Shown here: positions 6,738-14,269 of the stretch, in pieces
How positions within the stretch are numbered: the first letter of the stretch is position 1
Layout: each line of letters starts with the position of its first letter
Notes under the pieces: model-generated
Told to the model about the DNA's origin: nothing
The model's database searches: none
What the model saw: only the letters and a program-made list of their open reading frames with translations
Made by a program: the position numbers and the translations under genes
DNA from: Hyphomicrobiales bacterium
Lineage (GTDB): Bacteria; Pseudomonadota; Alphaproteobacteria; Rhizobiales; HXMU1428-3
Direction: 5' to 3'
Length of the DNA: 14,437 nt
Assembly (NCBI GenBank): GCA_021775385.1
Contig: JAJFHW010000334.1
Coordinates: 1 to 14,437, forward strand

Positions 6738-7400
6738 ATGACCAAAGCAAACCATAACAAAACGTCTAGGAAAATCAGAGTGAAGTGTTTATTTGGAGTT
6801 TTGGTTTTAGGGGCGCTCTTAAACATAAGTGGAGCAAATGTTGCTAACAGCAAACAGAGCCAACAGAGAGAGAAGAGTATAGATACACCAGAAAATACAA
6901 CATATGAAATTGTAAGCCCCCCAACTTGCCTAAATTATAAAGGTGAAAAAGTACAATTCATCAACACTCAAAGGGGCCGCAAAGGGGTTGCTGCAGGAAT
7001 GGCGAACAAAGATAAAACAGGGGCGCCAGTTATCTACAGGTCAAACTTTGGTGCCGCCCCAAAAGAATTCCAAAACTTTATTGATAGACATGAATGCGCC
7101 CATCAGCAAACCGGGGATATCGATCGACCTCATCCCCCGCGTAATGGTCCAGAACATTTAATGAATGAAAGCATTGCAGACTGCATCGCAATCATGCGCC
7201 TTCGAGATGAAGAAAGCTATGACAAGGCAGGGTTCGATCGCGTCGCAGCGGCAATGAGAAATGATATGGAAAAAATTGGATTTCCAAAAATTAGCGTCAG
7301 TAGCAGAATTAGCAATATTACGAACTGTTATAAGAAATACGAAAGTGCCGAGAGCTTCATAAATAAAGTTTTAAAGCGACGTGGTTTGATGAAGCAATAG
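6738..7400 (+). CDS. Secreted HExxH zincin-like protein of unknown function
   Basis: The 220-residue product has a basic N-terminus and a hydrophobic stretch (about 17-33), consistent with a signal peptide cleaved near residue 37. The rest should be periplasmic or extracellular. H118-E-C-A-H122 matches the HExxH zinc metallopeptidase motif. The downstream NESIADCIAI segment (143-152) offers E144 and D148 as candidate third ligands, similar to the E-x-x-x-D helix of several zincin families. Three further cysteines (C64, C149, C197) could form disulfides. I choose ATG 6738, 13 bases after a weak AGGA. The in-frame TTG at 6708 has no separate ribosome-binding site and lies in the T-run. Its stop is 14 bases from the convergent ABC-F stop. 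Protease activity is inference; the family is not recognised. Confidence 0.65.
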   Translation: MTKANHNKTSRKIRVKCLFGVLVLGALLNISGANVANSKQSQQREKSIDTPENTTYEIVSPPTCLNYKGEKVQFINTQRGRKGVAAGMANKDKTGAPVIYRSNFGAAPKEFQNFIDRHECAHQQTGDIDRPHPPRNGPEHLMNESIADCIAIMRLRDEESYDKAGFDRVAAAMRNDMEKIGFPKISVSSRISNITNCYKKYESAESFINKVLKRRGLMKQ

Positions 7401-7414
7401 CTTAAATCTAAAAT

Positions 7415-9298
7415 TTAGGCGTTAAGCTGTTCTGTCAACTCAAGCCAGTTCTCTTCTATTTCTTCAATATCACGTTGAGTAAGGCCACGCTCCATAGCAA
7501 GCTCTTTTACTAATTCAGGGTCTTTTTCATAAAGTGTGACATCGTCTAACTTTACATCAATGACTTTAAGTTCATCATTTAACTTAGCTATCTTTTTCTC
7601 AAGTGCTTGAATCTCTTTGCGAAGGGGCGCTTGGAGGGCGCGTTTTTCAGCAGCTAAACGGCGTTCTTCTTTGCGGCTAACTTTAGGTTTATTGCCAGCA
7701 TTATTTTTGTCTTGTGGCTTAGTCTTGCCGCCCCGTGTTTGCAAAAGCTCTTTTCTGTAACTTTCCATATCACCGTCATATGAAACGGTCGTTCCATTAT
7801 CGACCAACCAAAGCCGGTCAACAGTGGCTTCTAATAAATGCCTATCATGAGAGATAATAATCACAGCACCTTCATACTCATTAATCGCGTGAATAAGCGC
7901 TTCACAACTATCCACATCAAGGTGGTTGGTAGGTTCGTCAAGAATAAGAATATGAGGAGCATGAAAACTAGCTAAAGCAAATAATAATCGTGCTTTTTCA
8001 CCACCAGAAAGGAGTGCCGCTTTCGTATCAGCCTTTAAGGGGCCAAACCCAATCGCAGCGCATTTTGCGCGTTTCTGTGCTTCAGTTTTATCTTTCATCA
8101 GTTCAGCAATATGATCATATGGAGACTCTTGTGGATTTAGCTCATCCAATTGATGTTGAGCAAAATAACCAATAGAACATTTCTTCGAAGATTTCCGAAA
8201 GCCATCCATTGGAGCAAGTTGCCCCATCAAAAGCTTTGCCATTGTCGACTTGCCATTGCCGTTTGAACCAAGCAAGCCAATGCGATCATCCGCATCTAAA
8301 TTCAAATTCAAGTTGCGCAATACTGGTTTGTTCTCTTCATAGCCAACTGAACAATCATCAAGACGAATAATTGGATTGCCAAGTTTTGTCTTTGAGCTCG
8401 GAAATATAAAAGGAGCAACCCTGTCATCAATCTGAGCAGCAATGGGTTGCATCTTTGCTAAAACTTTCAAACGAGACTGAGCCTGCTTTGCTTTAGAGGC
8501 CTTGGCTCGAAAACGGTCAACAAAAGCTTCAAGGTGACGGCGGGCATCATCTTGCTTTTTCATCATCTTTAGCTCGAGCCGTTGCTGCTCTCTGCGTGTA
8601 TCTTCAAATTGATCATACCCACCAGTGTATAGAGATAGTTTTTGTTTGTTCAGGTGCAGAATATGAGTAACAGACTTGTTTAATAGTTCTCGATTGTGAG
8701 AAACCATCAACACCGTATGCGGATAGTTCTTTAAAAAGTTTTCAAGCCAAAGTGTGCCTTCAAGATCAAGATAGTTGGAAGGTTCATCAAGTAATAAAAT
8801 ATCAGGTGCTGCAAAAAGGGCCGCAGCAAGAGCCACTCGCATACGCCAACCACCAGAAAATTCCGAAGCGTATCTCTGTTGAGAAACTTCATCAAACCCA
8901 AGGCCAGACAAAATAGTTGCAGCTCTGGCAGGCGCTGAGTGCGCGTCAATATCAAGCAGTCTTAATTGAATTTCACTAATACGGGTTGGATCTGTTGCCG
9001 TGTCAGCTTCTTTCAATAGGGCATGACGCTCTACATCAGCTTCTAATACTATATCTAATAAAGAGGTTTCACCTGAAGGAACTTCTTGCGCCACATGACC
9101 AATGCGCTGGGTCTTGGGCCAGCCAATGCTGCCATCATCAACGGCCAGCTCGCCTGTAATCAATTTCAAAAGGGTAGTTTTGCCTGTGCCATTCCTACCT
9201 ACAATACCAACCTTATGGCCTGATGGTATAGCGATACTGGCATCAGAAATTAAAAGACGGCCATCAATTCGAAAAGTGAGGTTATTAATGTGCAGCAT
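7415..9298 (-). CDS. ABC-F family ATPase, YheS-like (ribosome-associated)
   Basis: The 627-residue protein has two ATP-binding cassettes and no membrane domain, as in ABC-F translation factors, which bind the ribosomal E site and relieve stalled or slow translation. Cassette 1: Walker A GRNGTGKTT (34-42), signature FSGG (147-150), Walker B LLLDEP (168-173). Cassette 2: Walker A GSNGNGKST (344-352), signature LSGG (430-433), Walker B ILDEP (452-456). The inter-domain linker (about 235-285) is long, charged and helical, as expected for the P-site tRNA interaction motif. A Lys-rich region and coiled coil close the protein (about 535-627). The frame stays open upstream to 9436, but MLHINNLTFRIDG is the typical start and a candidate promoter lies in the upstream extension. 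The ribosome-binding site is weak. A housekeeping role is more likely than antibiotic resistance. Confidence 0.9.
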   Translation of the reverse strand: MLHINNLTFRIDGRLLISDASIAIPSGHKVGIVGRNGTGKTTLLKLITGELAVDDGSIGWPKTQRIGHVAQEVPSGETSLLDIVLEADVERHALLKEADTATDPTRISEIQLRLLDIDAHSAPARAATILSGLGFDEVSQQRYASEFSGGWRMRVALAAALFAAPDILLLDEPSNYLDLEGTLWLENFLKNYPHTVLMVSHNRELLNKSVTHILHLNKQKLSLYTGGYDQFEDTRREQQRLELKMMKKQDDARRHLEAFVDRFRAKASKAKQAQSRLKVLAKMQPIAAQIDDRVAPFIFPSSKTKLGNPIIRLDDCSVGYEENKPVLRNLNLNLDADDRIGLLGSNGNGKSTMAKLLMGQLAPMDGFRKSSKKCSIGYFAQHQLDELNPQESPYDHIAELMKDKTEAQKRAKCAAIGFGPLKADTKAALLSGGEKARLLFALASFHAPHILILDEPTNHLDVDSCEALIHAINEYEGAVIIISHDRHLLEATVDRLWLVDNGTTVSYDGDMESYRKELLQTRGGKTKPQDKNNAGNKPKVSRKEERRLAAEKRALQAPLRKEIQALEKKIAKLNDELKVIDVKLDDVTLYEKDPELVKELAMERGLTQRDIEEIEENWLELTEQLNA

Positions 9299-9393
9299 TG
9301 GCTCGGAAGGATCCCCAGTTAGGAAGTTAGTATGTTGAAGGTTTTTGTCTGTAACTTTATGAAAAGTGATTTGTAAAGTTTGGTAAGCTCGCA

Positions 9394-9421
9394 ATTGAAG
9401 ACCTGAGAACCCAATTGTCAA
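9394..9421 (-). promoter_or_regulatory. Candidate promoter of the ABC-F gene
   Basis: On the - strand, a perfect TTGACA (9421-9416) is followed after 16 bases by TTCAAT (9399-9394), which matches four of six -10 positions. The start would fall near 9387, giving an approximately 90-base leader to ATG 9298. That supports 9298 rather than the longer frame start at 9436. Confidence 0.4.
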
Positions 9422-9614
9422 GCTATCTAGGTCCAAACTAGATGAATTTAAGCGATTGTTTCAGAATTTGCGCGGCATAAAAACAAATGTTCGGGGTTTT
9501 TAGGGTTAAAAATGGGGGGAAAATCCAGTGTTAACTGTAAATTACTCTATAATTGGCTCAAAATGATCAAAAATTAATACGAAACGCCTAATTTAAACTT
9601 ATAAATTTTTATGC

Positions 9615-9781
9615 TAGATTTAGAATCTACTAGTTGGTAGAATTCAATTGTGCGCATGTAAAATAATAAACAACGTAAACGCGCCTAAACCTAGTGGACA
9701 GCACGTAAGAGAAGTAAAACAATGCTCGAGTAATAATCACTTAAGACAAAAATAAATATAAAAGAACAAAATGACTTAAGT
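9615..9781. other. Long AT-rich gap upstream of the quinoprotein module, with palindromic sites
   Basis: The 9299-9871 gap carries no convincing gene. Visible structure: inverted repeat TAGATT-tag-AATCTA at 9615-9629, and ACTTAAG twice (9739-9745 and 9774-9780), 35 bases apart, the second extended to the palindrome ACTTAAGT. These could be regulator sites for the downstream operon, but no promoter boxes stood out and AT-rich DNA yields such motifs easily. Confidence 0.25.
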
Positions 9782-9871
9782 TGAACACGAGGATTAAATT
9801 TTGGGGATCATAAGTCCGTTTATCTGCTAAAATAGGCAAATAGGCGGGATTAGCTATAAGCGGGAAGAATT

Positions 9872-10759
9872 ATGAGCAAAACAAACACAAAACATAAAGT
9901 TTCAAAGATCGCACAATTAGCTAGTAAGCTGTCTTGTGCAGCATTATTAGCGATCGCTATTTCAGCAACGCCAGTAACGATAAATAGTGTCTCAGCTGCT
10001 GATACAGCAGTTTCTATACCAAAAGATAGCCTGAATTCAGTTATGTGGGATTTTATGGCCAAGGAACACTTGCTGACGGATGCAAGCAGCAAAAAAATCG
10101 TCATGAATAACAGTATCTTAGTGCATGCGCCTAAAGTTGCTGAAGACCAGTTAAACCTCCCTATTCATGTTGATGCACGCAGCATAAAGAATATACAAAA
10201 AATCGTCGTAATTGCTGACTTAAATCCAATTCCAAAAGTTTTAACTTATGAACCAAGGCAGGCTGAAGCAAGAATAAGCTTTCGTATTAAAGTAGGGCAA
10301 GCCACTCCAGTAAGAGCTGCGGTTTTAGACAAAGACGGTGTCTGGCACGTTGGCGGGACATTTGTTGATGCCTCAGGCGGTGGTTGCTCACAACCAGCTG
10401 TTGCTTATGGTAATGATGACTGGGTTAAAAGATTAGCCGAAATCAGAGGAAGAATCTGGAGAACACCAGGTCAAAAATCTGCAAAACTCAGATTTTCAGT
10501 GCGCCACCCAATGGACACAGGCTTGGCAGATGGCATTCCCGCATTTTTCATTGAAAAATTGGAATTAAAAGGTGCTGACGGGAAACTGCTTGGTAACTTG
10601 TATATTAACGAGCCGATTTCAGAAAACCCAACAGTTACACTCTTTCCAATACTGAAAGAAGCAACAACAGCCGTTCAAATCACAGGGCGGGATAATGAAG
10701 GCAACTTGATTGATGTCGCTGTACCGGCACCTGTTCAATCATCTGCTTTGCAAAACTGA
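9872..10759 (+). CDS. Quinoprotein dehydrogenase-associated SoxYZ-like fusion carrier
   Basis: The 295-residue protein fuses a SoxY-like and a SoxZ-like domain. A long signal peptide (about 1-43; hydrophobic core around 21-31, then SVSAA) sends it to the periplasm. The SoxY-like part (about 50-180) ends with DASGGGCSQP; C172 corresponds to the swinging-arm cysteine of SoxY's C-terminal GGCGG. The SoxZ-like part (about 190-285) shows RHPMDTGLADGIPAFFIE and NEPISENP, typical SoxZ signatures. In thiosulfate oxidation SoxYZ carries sulfur on that cysteine, but this fused family accompanies PQQ dehydrogenases and has no established substrate I know of. The start has GGGAAG 5-10 bases upstream. The metallohydrolase gene starts 41 bases later (operon), and the PQQ dehydrogenase lies downstream. 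No soxAXBCD genes are in the window. Confidence 0.87.
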   Translation: MSKTNTKHKVSKIAQLASKLSCAALLAIAISATPVTINSVSAADTAVSIPKDSLNSVMWDFMAKEHLLTDASSKKIVMNNSILVHAPKVAEDQLNLPIHVDARSIKNIQKIVVIADLNPIPKVLTYEPRQAEARISFRIKVGQATPVRAAVLDKDGVWHVGGTFVDASGGGCSQPAVAYGNDDWVKRLAEIRGRIWRTPGQKSAKLRFSVRHPMDTGLADGIPAFFIEKLELKGADGKLLGNLYINEPISENPTVTLFPILKEATTAVQITGRDNEGNLIDVAVPAPVQSSALQN

Positions 10760-10800
10760 ATTGAAGTAAAATCAAAATTAAAGACAAATGAGGTGTCCTG

Positions 10801-11775
10801 ATGGATAAAGTTCGTCGCTCGCTATTAATAGGGGGCGCTTCTAGTCTGGTAGCCCCAATTCTGCCAGCCCCAATTTCGCCATTAAATGCAGCCCCCCTAA
10901 GATACAATCTAAAAGCACAAAGAATTGCGTATAATTCGTATGTCGTGATTGGTAAAACTGAAGACTATTCTCCAGATAATGGCGGAGACATTGTTAATGT
11001 AGCGTTTATCGATACATCTGATGGCGTCGTGCTTATTGATACGGGCTCATCAAGAAGGTATGGAGAAGCATTAAAGCAGTTGATTTATGCGACAACTGGT
11101 AAAGATGTTATTCGTGTTTACAATACCCACTTTCATCCGGACCATTGTTTAGGCAATCAGCTATTTGACAAGAAAAAAATAGCAGCCTTACCAAAAACGA
11201 TCTCAGGTCTAAAAGCTTCAGGTGAAGATTTCTCAAGTAATTTATACCGAATTCTTGGAGATTGGATGAGAGGAACAGAAGTCATTATTCCGGAACACGT
11301 AATAAATTATAGTTCGGAAAAATTTGGCAAACACAGATTTGAAATGCTTCCCTTTAAAGGGCACACTGATGCAGACTTGGCTATATTGGATCATGAAACG
11401 GGTGTTTTATATGCAGGAGACATTTGTTTTCTTGATCGAGCTGCAACCACACCACATGCAGATCTTGAGAGCTGGCATAAATCTCTTAAAGAAATAAAGA
11501 AAATACCTCATAAAATCATTTTTCCAGGGCACGGTCCAGCTGATACAACAAGTCGTTCAATTGAGCAAACTGACACTTACCTGACATGGTTGGAAAAGAA
11601 TCTTACAAAGTCGGCACGAAGTGGTAAGGACATGTTAGAGGCTGCAAAAATGCCAATACCAGAAAAATTTCAATCTATAGACGTCATTGAGTTGGAAATT
11701 GAGCGCTCAGTCGCCCATCTTTACCCTGGTATCGAAGAAAAAACACTTCCTTTTCTTGGACAGGGAGATAGCTAA
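10801..11775 (+). CDS. Quinoprotein relay system metallo-beta-lactamase-fold hydrolase (SoxH-related)
   Basis: The 324-residue protein has a full metallo-beta-lactamase metal set: THFHPDH (H110, H112, D114, H115), GHTD (H188), the bridging D207 in LYAGD, and PGHGP (H244). This predicts a dinuclear zinc hydrolase. The N-terminus (VRRSLLIGGASSLVAPILPA) has a twin-arginine followed by a hydrophobic stretch, suggesting Tat export to the periplasm with the folded metal site. It resembles the SoxH-like hydrolases found beside PQQ dehydrogenases and a SoxYZ-like carrier. A natural hypothesis is that it hydrolyses a thioester or sulfur adduct on the carrier's C172; the true substrate is unknown. GAGGTG lies 5 bases before the ATG. 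It is second in the operon. An AT-only inverted repeat (11791-11803 with 11819-11831) follows the stop, but has no terminator form. Confidence 0.87.
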   Translation: MDKVRRSLLIGGASSLVAPILPAPISPLNAAPLRYNLKAQRIAYNSYVVIGKTEDYSPDNGGDIVNVAFIDTSDGVVLIDTGSSRRYGEALKQLIYATTGKDVIRVYNTHFHPDHCLGNQLFDKKKIAALPKTISGLKASGEDFSSNLYRILGDWMRGTEVIIPEHVINYSSEKFGKHRFEMLPFKGHTDADLAILDHETGVLYAGDICFLDRAATTPHADLESWHKSLKEIKKIPHKIIFPGHGPADTTSRSIEQTDTYLTWLEKNLTKSARSGKDMLEAAKMPIPEKFQSIDVIELEIERSVAHLYPGIEEKTLPFLGQGDS

Positions 11776-11971
11776 GGTGCTGTAATTTAAACATTTTTTT
11801 TGATCTCTCATTAAAAACTCAAAAAAGATGTACTTATTGCCAATAAACTGGAAGAGCAAGCTCGGCTAACGTCTAAGATAGTCGTTAATTACATTGGAAG
11901 TAAACGGTTAGTTTCATTCTGAAAAAAGCAATAAACAGTCAGATAAATTTTGGGATAGACAGAGATCTTAC

Positions 11972-11999
11972 TTGCTCTCAGTAGATTCTAAGATATGAT
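11972..11999 (+). promoter_or_regulatory. Candidate promoter for the PQQ dehydrogenase gene
   Basis: TTGCTC (11972-11977) and TATGAT (11994-11999) are 16 bases apart in the 374-base gap between the hydrolase and dehydrogenase genes. The -10 box matches five of six consensus bases; the -35 is weak, which could mean activator dependence. The leader would be about 145 bases. I see no other gene or clear riboswitch in 11776-12149. Confidence 0.35.
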
Positions 12000-12149
12000 T
12001 TAATTGTTATCTTTTCTCATTTCAAACACATTCATAAACAATCTTTGAGTGTTCTATGAAATAAAAGAATAGAAAACAATAATCGTTAAATTTCCAATTT
12101 ATGAGACGAATAAAATTTTAACAAAGTCCTAGGGGAAGGGAACATAAGT

Positions 12150-13910
12150 ATGCGCCTAAGAAGAGCAATCTTAGCGGCGGCAAGTATTCTTGCTATCGCA
12201 GCTAGTACTCCGGCTTCAGCCGAGGGTGTTAGTATTGACGACATCCTAAATGACCAAAAAACAGGTGGAGACATCGTAACGAATGGCCAAGATATCCGTG
12301 GCCAACGTTTTAGTCCGCTTGACAAAATTAATACATCAAACGTAGCTAACTTGGCACCAGCATGGGTATTCTCATTCGGTGGCGAAAAGCAACGTGGACA
12401 AGAAGCACAGCCAATCGTATCTGATGGCATCATCTACGTAACTGGTTCATACAGCCGTATGTGGGCGATCGACGCAAAAACCGGTGAAGAAGTATGGCAA
12501 TATGATGCTCGTCTTCCTGAAGGCATTCTTCCTTGCTGTGACGTTATTAACCGTGGCGCAGCTATTTTTGGTGATAAAGTTTACTTCGGTACACTTGACG
12601 CTCAAATCGTAGCGCTAGACAAGAAAACTGGTAAAGTTGCTTGGCGCAAAAAAATCGATGATTTTAAAGCTGGCTTCTCTTACTCAGCTGCTCCATTGAT
12701 CGTTCCATCAAAACATGGTCCATTGCTTGTAACTGGTGTTTCAGGCGGCGAATTCGGTATTGTTGGTCGTGTTGATGCGCGCAACGTTGAAACTGGTGAG
12801 CTAGTTTGGTCTCGTCCAACCATTGAGGGCCATGTTGGTACCCTTAAAGGTAAAAAATCTACAATGACTGGCAAGAAAAACGAATCTTGGCCTGGTGATA
12901 TGTGGAAATGGGGCGGTGGCGCTACTTGGCTTGGCGGTACATACGATCCAGATACAAAACAAATCTTTATCGGTACTGGTAACCCAGCTCCATGGAACTC
13001 ACACTTGCGTCCTGGTGACAACAAGTGGTCATGTGCTCGTCTAGCTATCAACCCTGATACAGGCGAAATCAACTGGGGCTTCCAAACAACTCCTCACGAT
13101 GGTTGGGACTATGACGGCGTGAACGAAGTTATCTCGTTCGATGCAGACGGCAAAAAACTTGCTGCTACTGCTGACCGTAACGGTTTCTTCTATGTTCTTG
13201 ACCGTGTAACAGGTAAATTCCACAATGGCTTCCCGTTCGTGAAACAAATTTCATGGGCTAAAGGCTTAGACAAAAATGGACGTCCTGTATTCAACAAAGA
13301 CAACTATCCTGGAAATCCAAAAGCTGGCAAAGACGGCAAAAAAGGTAAAGCAATCTTCGCTGTACCAAGTTTCCTTGGTGGTAAAAACCAAATGCCAATG
13401 GCTTACAGCCAACAAACTGGTCTTTTCTACGTTCCTTCAAATGAATGGGGCATGGACATCTGGAATGAGCCTGTATCATACAAAAAAGGTGCAGCTTACC
13501 TAGGTGCTGGTTTCACAATCCGTCCAATTTTCAAAAGCCATATTGGTTCTTTGAAAGCTGTTGAGCCACTAACTGGTAAAGTTGTGTGGGAATATAAAAA
13601 CAAAGCACCTCTATGGGGCGGCGTTCTTACAACAGCTGGTGGCCTTGTATTTACAGGAACACCTGAAGGTTACCTAAAAGCGTTTGACGCAAAAACAGGT
13701 AAAGTTCTTTGGCAATTCCAAACTGGTTCAGGTATTGTTGCTCCACCAGCAACTTGGGTACAAGATGGCCAACAAGTCATCGGTGTTTCAAGCGGTTGGG
13801 GCGGTGCTGTTCCACTATGGGGTGGTGAAGTAGCCAAAACTGTTAAGTACCTTAACCAAGGTGGTGCTTTCTGGTTGTTCAAACTTCCTAAGAAAATGGC
13901 TGCTAAATAA
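12150..13910 (+). CDS. Periplasmic PQQ-dependent alcohol dehydrogenase, ExaF/PedH-like, probably lanthanide-dependent
   Basis: This 586-residue quinoprotein oxidises primary alcohols or aldehydes in the periplasm using PQQ and passes electrons to a cytochrome c. A signal peptide (1-24, cut after PASA) precedes an eight-bladed propeller with repeated W-docking motifs such as DAKTGEEVW and DKKTGKVAW. Seen: the vicinal disulfide C129-C130 over PQQ, metal ligands E201 and N278, catalytic D320 in the [11 protein letters not shown] segment, and R343. D322, two residues after the catalytic Asp, is the mark of lanthanide enzymes (XoxF, ExaF, PedH); calcium enzymes have a smaller residue there. The [15 protein letters not shown] and [14 protein letters not shown] segments resemble ExaF/PedH more than XoxF. 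Codon use is strongly biased (GGT, CGT, GCT, GTT), unlike its neighbours, implying very high expression. GGGGAAGGGA lies 8 bases before the ATG. No cytochrome gene is adjacent. Confidence 0.93.
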   Translation: MRLRRAILAAASILAIAASTPASAEGVSIDDILNDQKTGGDIVTNGQDIRGQRFSPLDKINTSNVANLAPAWVFSFGGEKQRGQEAQPIVSDGIIYVTGSYSRMWAIDAKTGEEVWQYDARLPEGILPCCDVINRGAAIFGDKVYFGTLDAQIVALDKKTGKVAWRKKIDDFKAGFSYSAAPLIVPSKHGPLLVTGVSGGEFGIVGRVDARNVETGELVWSRPTIEGHVGTLKGKKSTMTGKKNESWPGDMWKWGGGATWLGGTYDPDTKQIFIGTGNPAPWNSHLRPGDNKWSCARLAINPDTGEINWGFQTTPHDGWDYDGVNEVISFDADGKKLAATADRNGFFYVLDRVTGKFHNGFPFVKQISWAKGLDKNGRPVFNKDNYPGNPKAGKDGKKGKAIFAVPSFLGGKNQMPMAYSQQTGLFYVPSNEWGMDIWNEPVSYKKGAAYLGAGFTIRPIFKSHIGSLKAVEPLTGKVVWEYKNKAPLWGGVLTTAGGLVFTGTPEGYLKAFDAKTGKVLWQFQTGSGIVAPPATWVQDGQQVIGVSSGWGGAVPLWGGEVAKTVKYLNQGGAFWLFKLPKKMAAK

Positions 13911-13936
13911 GTAGTTATTCTCTACCGATCATGATT

Positions 13937-13971
13937 AGTCCCGGGCTTTTTTAAGTCTGGGACTTTTTTTT
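13937..13971 (+). terminator. Strong intrinsic terminator after the PQQ dehydrogenase gene
   Basis: Twelve paired positions (13937-13948 with 13953-13964, including two G-T pairs) close a TTTT loop and are followed directly by a T-run to 13971. It begins 26 bases after the stop codon and isolates the dehydrogenase transcript from the regulator downstream. Confidence 0.92.
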
Positions 13972-14180
13972 AGTATTTCGTCCTATAGACTATTAAATCA
14001 TTACCTTTAAAAAATACGTGATATTTGGTATAGAAGTCTATGTATATTGCTGAATTAGAAAATACATATCCAAACTTGGAAATCAGGGCTTGAGTAACTT
14101 TCTTCAGCATACATATATAAATTCATTTAGAATTAAGTTTAAGAGCACATTTTTTTAAAAGTCATTACTTGGTGTCACAT

Positions 14181-14254
14181 ATATGGTACTCTTAAGCATG
14201 CGTGAACACCATATGGTAAGACACACTAAGGTATGACAACGCTAAGGTAATGAC
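14181..14254 (+). promoter_or_regulatory. Repeated sites upstream of the response regulator
   Basis: ATATGGTA occurs at 14181-14188 and 14211-14218, exactly 30 bases apart; the second lies in the palindrome CCATATGG. CTAAGGTATGAC (14225-14236) and CTAAGGTAATGAC (14242-14254) form a second pair 17 bases apart. Regular spacing near a promoter region suggests binding sites, perhaps for autoregulation by the regulator at 14270. No clear -35/-10 pair was found. The rest of the 13911-14269 gap is AT-rich with only the terminator. Confidence 0.35.
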
Positions 14255-14269
14255 CTAGGGAATATAAAA

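Noticed and set aside
9299..9436. 46-residue N-terminal extension of the ABC-F protein in the open frame.
   Set aside because: ABC-F proteins normally begin with the MLHINNLTF-type strand, the extension has no domain character, and a candidate promoter lies inside it.
9872..10759. Assignment as part of a thiosulfate-oxidising Sox system.
   Set aside because: No soxA, X, B, C or D genes are present, the two subunits are fused, and the neighbours are a quinoprotein and its associated hydrolase.
11791..11831. 13-base inverted repeat after the metallohydrolase gene as a terminator.
   Set aside because: The stem is almost entirely A-T with no T-run following it; in such AT-rich DNA it is not convincing.
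12680..13072. Long antisense ORF in the PQQ dehydrogenase gene; similar ones at 12086-12433 and within gatB.
   Set aside because: They lie opposite strongly coding sequence, have no ribosome-binding site and show no recognisable protein; they are by-products of biased codon use.
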